Source of the DNA: Kitasatospora sp. MAP12-44
Lineage (GTDB): Bacteria > Actinomycetota > Actinomycetes > Streptomycetales > Streptomycetaceae
Direction: 5' to 3'
DNA: 64,000 nucleotides
NCBI RefSeq assembly: GCF_029892095.1
Contig: NZ_JARZAE010000004.1
Coordinates: forward strand, 3,968,001 to 4,032,000
The notes under the pieces are model-generated. The model searched no databases. It was not told the DNA's origin and was given only the letters and a program-made list of their open reading frames with translations. Position numbers and translations under genes: made by a program. Positions 60,258 through 64,000 of the stretch are shown in pieces (the stretch's first letter is position 1; the number at the start of each line of letters is the position of its first letter).

Positions 60258-61046
60258 ATGGCGAAGGTGTACGAGCGGATCGCGGACGACCTCCGCCGGC
60301 TTATTCGTGCCGGTGAGCTGGCGCCCGGCGACCGGCTGCCAGCGGAGACGAGCCTCGTTGACCAGTACGGGAAGAGCCTCCCGACGGTCCGTCAGGCACT
60401 GGCTCTTCTGCAGTCCGAAGGACTGATCGAGAAGAAGCACGGCCGCGGCAACTTCGTACGCGAGGCCCGCAAGCTGGTTCAGCGCACCAACGACCGCCAC
60501 CAGTGGGAGAAGGACAGGGCTCGGAGCTCACTGCACGAGCGACAGCAGACAGGTGCGACCGAGCGTGACACCGGCCTGGAGCTTGACGACCTGGTGTTCA
60601 CCGCCGAGTACCGAGAGATCTCAGCGGACGCGGCATGGGCAGCAGCCTTCGGGGTCAGTGAAGGAACAATCCTGCTGGAACGCGTCTTCCGGACGCGGTA
60701 CCGCGCTGAGTCAGCGCCCTTCAACCTCACGCACTCGTACCTCGTGCGCGACATGATCGCGGGCAACCCCGATCTCCTGGACGCCGCGCGCGAGCCGTGG
60801 CCAGGGGGGACGCAGAACCAACTCTTCACTGTCGGGATCGAGGTGGACCGCGTCGAAGAACGCGTCACCGCCCGACCGCCGACGGCAGAGGAGACAGAGG
60901 AACTGGAGCTGCCGCCCGGCACCTCCGTGCTGGTACTGCGGAAGTCCACTTACGACATCAACGACCGCGTCGTGGACATCGCCGATGTCACGCTGCCGGG
61001 CGACCGCACCGAAATGACCTTCACTACTCGTCTGGAAAGGTGGTGA
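60258..61046 (+). CDS. GntR-family regulator (KorSA-like) of the AICE
   Basis: A 262-residue regulator: an N-terminal winged helix (YERIADDLRRLIRAGELAPGDRLPAETSLVDQYGKSLPTVRQALALLQSEGLIEKKHGRGNFVR, about 4-70) and a C-terminal UTRA ligand domain (about 100-250, ending LPGDRTEMTFTTRLERW). GntR proteins of this kind repress transfer and replication genes of AICEs. The palindromes just upstream suggest autoregulation. Its stop codon overlaps the glycosyltransferase start (GTGA). Confidence 0.88.
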   Translation: MAKVYERIADDLRRLIRAGELAPGDRLPAETSLVDQYGKSLPTVRQALALLQSEGLIEKKHGRGNFVREARKLVQRTNDRHQWEKDRARSSLHERQQTGATERDTGLELDDLVFTAEYREISADAAWAAAFGVSEGTILLERVFRTRYRAESAPFNLTHSYLVRDMIAGNPDLLDAAREPWPGGTQNQLFTVGIEVDRVEERVTARPPTAEETEELELPPGTSVLVLRKSTYDINDRVVDIADVTLPGDRTEMTFTTRLERW

Positions 61047-61810
61047 AGGCCGTGCAGCGGCGCATCATCATCGTCACCGCCGTCCATCCGCCGAGCGCCC
61101 CGTTTCTGGCGGACGCGTACAAGTCCCTGTGCGAGCAGGCGCTCCCGGACGGCTGGGAGTGGCTCTGGCTGGTCCAGGAGGACGGCAAGAGCGACAAGGT
61201 CACCCCGCACGTGCCCGACGATGCTCGGATCAGCTTCCAGCAGGGCCGGCAGGGTGGCGCGGGGATGGCCCGGACCATGGCCCTGGCCCGCGCCGAGGGC
61301 GAGTACGTCAAGGTGCTGGATGCTGACGACATGTTGGCTCCGGGAACCCTGGCGCGAGATATCGCCGCTCTCGACTCGGATCCCACACTCGGATGGGCGA
61401 CGTCGCGCGTACTGGACCTGCTGCCCGACGGCAGCACCGTCGGCTTCGACCAGGACCCGCCTGCCGGCCCACTCGACCGCGGCGCCGTGCTGTCGCACTG
61501 GAAGGCCCACGACTACCGCGCCCAGGTGCACCCGGCAACGCTCTGCGTCCGGCGTGACCTGCTGATCGCCCTCGGCGGTTGGATGGCCCTCCCCGCTTCG
61601 GAGGACACCGGGCTTCTACTCGCACTGAGCAGCGTCAGCCGCGGCTGGTTCACGCCGGACGTCGGGCTGCACTACCGGAAGTGGCCCGGCCAGGTAACCA
61701 GCCATCCGGCCCATGTCGACGCCATCGAACGCGACGCGCGCATGTCCGTGGTGGAAGCCAGGGCCGAGTTGCTGGCCCGGTTCGACTGGCACTATCCGGC
61801 AGCGATCTAG
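61043..61810 (+). CDS. GT2-family glycosyltransferase, AICE cargo
   Basis: A 255-residue family 2 (GT-A) glycosyltransferase-like protein. The order is RIIIVTAVHPPSAPFLADAYKSL, then WEWLWLVQEDGKSD, then GGAGMARTMALARAEGEYVKVLDADDML with the DXD metal site (DADD), then a C-terminal acceptor region (LCVRRDLLIALGGWMALPASEDTGLLL with the catalytic ED). No membrane segment is visible. GTG 61043 overlaps the regulator stop by four bases, so expression is tied to the GntR gene. The strong terminator at 61837 ends the two-gene operon. The acceptor is unknown. Confidence 0.85.
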   Translation: MKAVQRRIIIVTAVHPPSAPFLADAYKSLCEQALPDGWEWLWLVQEDGKSDKVTPHVPDDARISFQQGRQGGAGMARTMALARAEGEYVKVLDADDMLAPGTLARDIAALDSDPTLGWATSRVLDLLPDGSTVGFDQDPPAGPLDRGAVLSHWKAHDYRAQVHPATLCVRRDLLIALGGWMALPASEDTGLLLALSSVSRGWFTPDVGLHYRKWPGQVTSHPAHVDAIERDARMSVVEARAELLARFDWHYPAAI

Positions 61811-61836
61811 GCACCACTTGCCCGGATCAAACGCCC

Positions 61837-61873
61837 GAAGCCCGGACCCTCGTTGAGGAGAGGTCCGGGCTTC
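61837..61873 (+). terminator. terminator of the GntR-glycosyltransferase operon
   Basis: GAAGCCCGGACC (61837-61848) and GGTCCGGGCTTC (61862-61873) form a perfect 12-bp stem with a 13-base loop, 27 bases after the stop codon at 61810. Confidence 0.88.
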
Positions 61874-62001
61874 ACACGTCAACTCTTGCCGTTCGCAGAC
61901 CTTGGCTGGGGGTGGCCTGGCTGTGTTCGGGCCGATAGTGGCTCCAAGCAGCTGCACTTCCCCCCGGCCGATCCGCAGTGCGTCAGACGCGCCGCGCTAC
62001 C

Positions 62002-62322
62002 TCAGCTCGGCGTATCCGGCTGGGCCAGGCGGATGGTGATCTCACGGGGACCATCCCCCGGCACGTCATCGACGTAAAGCGGCAGGATCCACGGCCGTGT
62101 TCGTAGTTCACCTGCGATGGTCTCGACTGCGCCAGCCCATCCCAGGCAGCCTTCGACGAAGTCCCGGTGCCACCCGTACACCTTCAACCCCGCGATTTCC
62201 CGGAGCAGAGCCGTGAGTGCATCTGGGAGCTGGTCGAATTCCGACGCCGGCATGATCCCAGCGATCTCAGCCACGACCGGTCCGCAGGCCCACTCCCGCT
62301 CTCCGTCTGCGCTCATCACCAC
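62002..62322 (-). CDS. hypothetical protein
   Basis: A 106-residue acidic protein (MSADGEREWACGPVVAEIAG, ending ITIRLAQPDTPS). The start is one of GTG 62322, GTG 62319 or ATG 62316; AAGGAG is best spaced for the first. It lies 26 bases downstream of the HATPase gene in the same direction and probably shares its operon. No domain is recognised. Confidence 0.6.
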   Translation of the reverse strand: MVMSADGEREWACGPVVAEIAGIMPASEFDQLPDALTALLREIAGLKVYGWHRDFVEGCLGWAGAVETIAGELRTRPWILPLYVDDVPGDGPREITIRLAQPDTPS

Positions 62323-62348
62323 GTCGATCTCCTTTCGCTGACCAATGC

Positions 62349-62765
62349 TCACGTCGTCCCACCATCCAGCGGCGCGATCAGCGCCCAGACCGCCTTGCCC
62401 ACGCCCGCACGGGGAGACAAGCCCCACGCCTGCGACAGGTGCTCGACCAGCCGCAGGCCGCGGCCGGACTCATCATCAGCACCCGCCCAGCGCACAGCCG
62501 GCAGCTCGCCGCACGCATCGTGCACCTCGATGCGGAGCAGCCCGGGTTCCATCTCGAACCGGAGGAAGATCAACCGGTCACGCGGGGTGCGGGCGTGCTG
62601 CACCGCGTTGTTGACCAGCTCGGTCAACACCAGCCCGCCCACTTCAGCGAACAGATTCCCGTCGACCACGCTGCCCAGGAACTCCCGGAGCAGCCCCCGG
62701 GCTGCACTGCTCGACTTCGGGTGACGTGGCATCCAGGCCTCCGCCACCTCAACAGTGGTCGTCAT
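62349..62765 (-). CDS. ATP-binding protein, anti-sigma-factor-like HATPase
   Basis: A 138-residue GHKL ATPase-fold protein like the RsbW/anti-sigma kinases abundant in streptomycetes. The N box LVLTELVNNAVQHA is at about 49-62, then DACGELP, and DESGRGLRLVEHLSQAWGL forms the G1/G2 lid region. It begins within the 3' end of the GntR gene (overlap of 17 bases), so the two are coupled. Target unknown. Confidence 0.88.
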   Translation of the reverse strand: MTTTVEVAEAWMPRHPKSSSAARGLLREFLGSVVDGNLFAEVGGLVLTELVNNAVQHARTPRDRLIFLRFEMEPGLLRIEVHDACGELPAVRWAGADDESGRGLRLVEHLSQAWGLSPRAGVGKAVWALIAPLDGGTT

Positions 62766-63492
62766 CGGCGCACCCCGTTCGATCCGTCTCAGCTGTGATG
62801 AAGATGGCGTCCGACCGGTCCCCGGGAAGCACGAGGAACGTGCACTCCACCACTCGACCGTCGGCGTCGACAGCCGTGCGCACGATCGACAGAACCGGAG
62901 CGCGGGCGGCGATGCGAAGCGCCTCCGCTTCATCGGCGGTCGGGAAGCGCGCGGTCGTGCGCTCGGTAGTCTCCGCGAACTGAACGCCGGCCGCGAGCAG
63001 CTGCGCCCGAGCGTCCTCACCCCACGGCGACCGGGGGACCTCGGGTGGGGTTATCGCCAGTGCCTTGGGCACGTAGACGCGGGCCAGGCTGCGCCGAAGG
63101 CCGGCCTGGACGCCGAGGTAGACCCACTCGACCAAGGCAGTTCCGACCACCACCTGCAGAAGCGACGGCAGGTCACCGTCGGCCGGCACCTCGGCCACGC
63201 TGACCGTGATCGAGAGAGGGACGGTACTGGCCTGTTCCTCTCGCTGCGTGCTCCGACCCCTCACGTACGAGATCGGCTGGCTCGGAAGACGAACGAAGTT
63301 CCCGCGCCCATGAACCTTCTCGATCAGCCCCTCCCCCTGGAGCACCTCCAGGGCCCGCCGGAGTGTCGGCAGACCAACCCGGTAGGTGGCCGCGAGCTCT
63401 CCCTCCGAGGGCAGCTTGTCGCCGGCAGGGACGACTCCGCTCCCGATGCGACGCCGGAGGTCGTCGGCTACGTGCGTGTAGCGAACAGCCAC
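62749..63492 (-). CDS. second GntR-family regulator of the AICE
   Basis: A 247-residue GntR/UTRA regulator: winged helix YTHVADDLRRRIGSGVVPAGDKLPSEGELAATYRVGLPTLRRALEVLQGEGLIEKVHGRGNFVR (about 5-70) and a C-terminal ligand domain ending VLPGDRSDAIFITAETD. It is paralogous to the regulator at 60258 but transcribed the other way. GTG 63492 is chosen because GGAGGGGG lies about 10 bases before it. It heads a small operon with the HATPase gene and the unknown gene at 62002. Confidence 0.85.
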   Translation of the reverse strand: MAVRYTHVADDLRRRIGSGVVPAGDKLPSEGELAATYRVGLPTLRRALEVLQGEGLIEKVHGRGNFVRLPSQPISYVRGRSTQREEQASTVPLSITVSVAEVPADGDLPSLLQVVVGTALVEWVYLGVQAGLRRSLARVYVPKALAITPPEVPRSPWGEDARAQLLAAGVQFAETTERTTARFPTADEAEALRIAARAPVLSIVRTAVDADGRVVECTFLVLPGDRSDAIFITAETDRTGCADDDHC

Positions 63493-63634
63493 AACCGTCA
63501 CCCCCTCCGCTCGGTGTCGGTAAGGGCGGCGGTGACACGTTGGCGCGACAGGTCCTGGCCGCAACGACCCGGAGGCGCGGCCGGCAGGTGTCTGGTCAAG
63601 GTAGCGGCGGAATAGCTAAGGTCGAACACGCTGA

Positions 63635-63934
63635 TCAGCTCCCATATAGCTGACGGCACTGCCCCGCGGCGGCGATTGCGTCGTCCGTCGCGGGCGCTTC
63701 CTTTCGGACGGCAGCCCACACGATCAGGCTGCGGCCGGCACTGCTGACGAGTCCGAACCGGTCGGCCGACTCCAGCAGCGCCAGGACTGTTTTCCAGGAC
63801 TCGGCCACCGTCGAGTCCGACACCTCCGTTTCTACGTTGGTGTGCTCCCGGTGGTCCGTCACCTGTGGATCAAGCCCGAGGGCCGCGAGGCCAGCCAAGA
63901 TCTGATCAACACGTGCTTGATGACGCGAGGGCAC
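63635..63934 (-). CDS. hypothetical protein
   Basis: A 99-residue helical protein (VDQILAGLAALGLDPQVTDH, SWKTVLALLESADRFGLV, SLIVWAAVRKE). GTG 63934 follows GAAGGGG. No family is recognised. It lies 142 bases upstream of the second GntR gene in the same direction, and a CTAG-containing palindrome lies upstream of it. Confidence 0.6.
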   Translation of the reverse strand: MPSRHQARVDQILAGLAALGLDPQVTDHREHTNVETEVSDSTVAESWKTVLALLESADRFGLVSSAGRSLIVWAAVRKEAPATDDAIAAAGQCRQLYGS

Positions 63935-63974
63935 AAGGCACCCCTTCGTAGTCGCGAGACCACTTAGAGCGAAG

Positions 63975-63986
63975 CTAGTTAACTAG
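63975..63986. promoter_or_regulatory. CTAG palindrome upstream of the gene at 63635
   Basis: CTAGTTAACTAG is a perfect 12-base palindrome, followed at 63990-63997 by AGACCTAG. The same AGACCTAG word occurs in the repeat cluster behind traB (55253-55260). It is probably an operator or promoter element of the rightmost genes. Confidence 0.5.
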
Positions 63987-64000
63987 ATTAGACCTAGTGG

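Larger units (their letters stand above)
50592..64000. mobile_element. AICE (integrative conjugative element) integrated at tRNA-Pro, right end outside the window
   Basis: From the tRNA-Pro 3' end onward come int, a small HTH (xis-like) gene, a RepA-like ATPase, a primase-polymerase, small Spd-like membrane proteins, a TraB/FtsK translocase, a DUF2637 protein and GntR regulators. This is the standard content of pSAM2-like actinomycete integrative and conjugative elements. No second copy of the tRNA 3' end was seen before 64000, so attR lies beyond the window. Cargo includes a glycosyltransferase and an HATPase protein. Confidence 0.85.

Overview
The window is high-GC actinobacterial DNA, most likely from a Streptomycetaceae genome (Streptomyces, Kitasatospora or a relative). 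The backbone carries the conserved order marP, NUDIX, nth, crp, MBL hydrolase, NUDIX, ridA, two ArsA-type ATPases, wblA (whiB4-like), class A PBP, yqeY, metallophosphoesterase. This matches the M. tuberculosis Rv3671c-Rv3683 block and the S. coelicolor crp (SCO3571) to wblA (SCO3579) region. Backbone genes occupy about 1-5.4 kb and 39.9-50.4 kb.

Between nth and crp, normally near neighbours in that block, lies about 34 kb of accessory DNA. Its first part (5.4-27.2 kb) has a striking structure: five extra pieces of the 5' half of nth (13.9-14.5, 16.0-16.2, 18.1-18.6, 23.2-23.8 and 27.2 kb), all in the orientation of the intact gene, separate five cargo modules. The modules carry (1) a complete four-gene type II Wadjet (JetABCD) anti-plasmid system, (2) a secreted protein and an unknown gene, (3) a TPR protein and a small conserved protein, (4) unknown genes, a signal-less M4 metallopeptidase and decayed copies of module 3 genes, and (5) a HEAT-repeat protein, a DIP1984-family protein and a third copy of the small conserved protein. 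The pieces end at a common site inside nth, where the intact gene has an extra eight codons and where an inverted pair of GTGATC/GATCAC arms brackets the junction. I read this as stepwise accretion of recombinase-less elements at an attachment site in nth. Each insertion would replace the 5' half of nth and push the old half outward.

From 27.3 to 39.6 kb are accessory genes without nth repeats: a membrane protein, an ArsR-like regulator with an MFS exporter, and a four-gene unknown operon (including an acyltransferase-methyltransferase fusion, a DUF5819-like protein and an HTTM protein, with TTA codons) divergent from a MarR regulator. An ABC/FtsX exporter and a spermidine-synthase-like protein follow.

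At 50.5 kb a tRNA-Pro(CGG) marks the left end of an actinomycete integrative and conjugative element (AICE) that runs off the window end. It encodes a tyrosine integrase with an inserted LacI-type DNA-binding domain, a small HTH protein, a RepA-like ATPase, a primase-polymerase, small membrane proteins, a TraB/FtsK translocase, a DUF2637 membrane protein, two GntR regulators, a cargo glycosyltransferase and an HATPase protein. A CTAG-rich repeat cluster sits just behind traB, and tandem operator-like repeats precede the first GntR gene.
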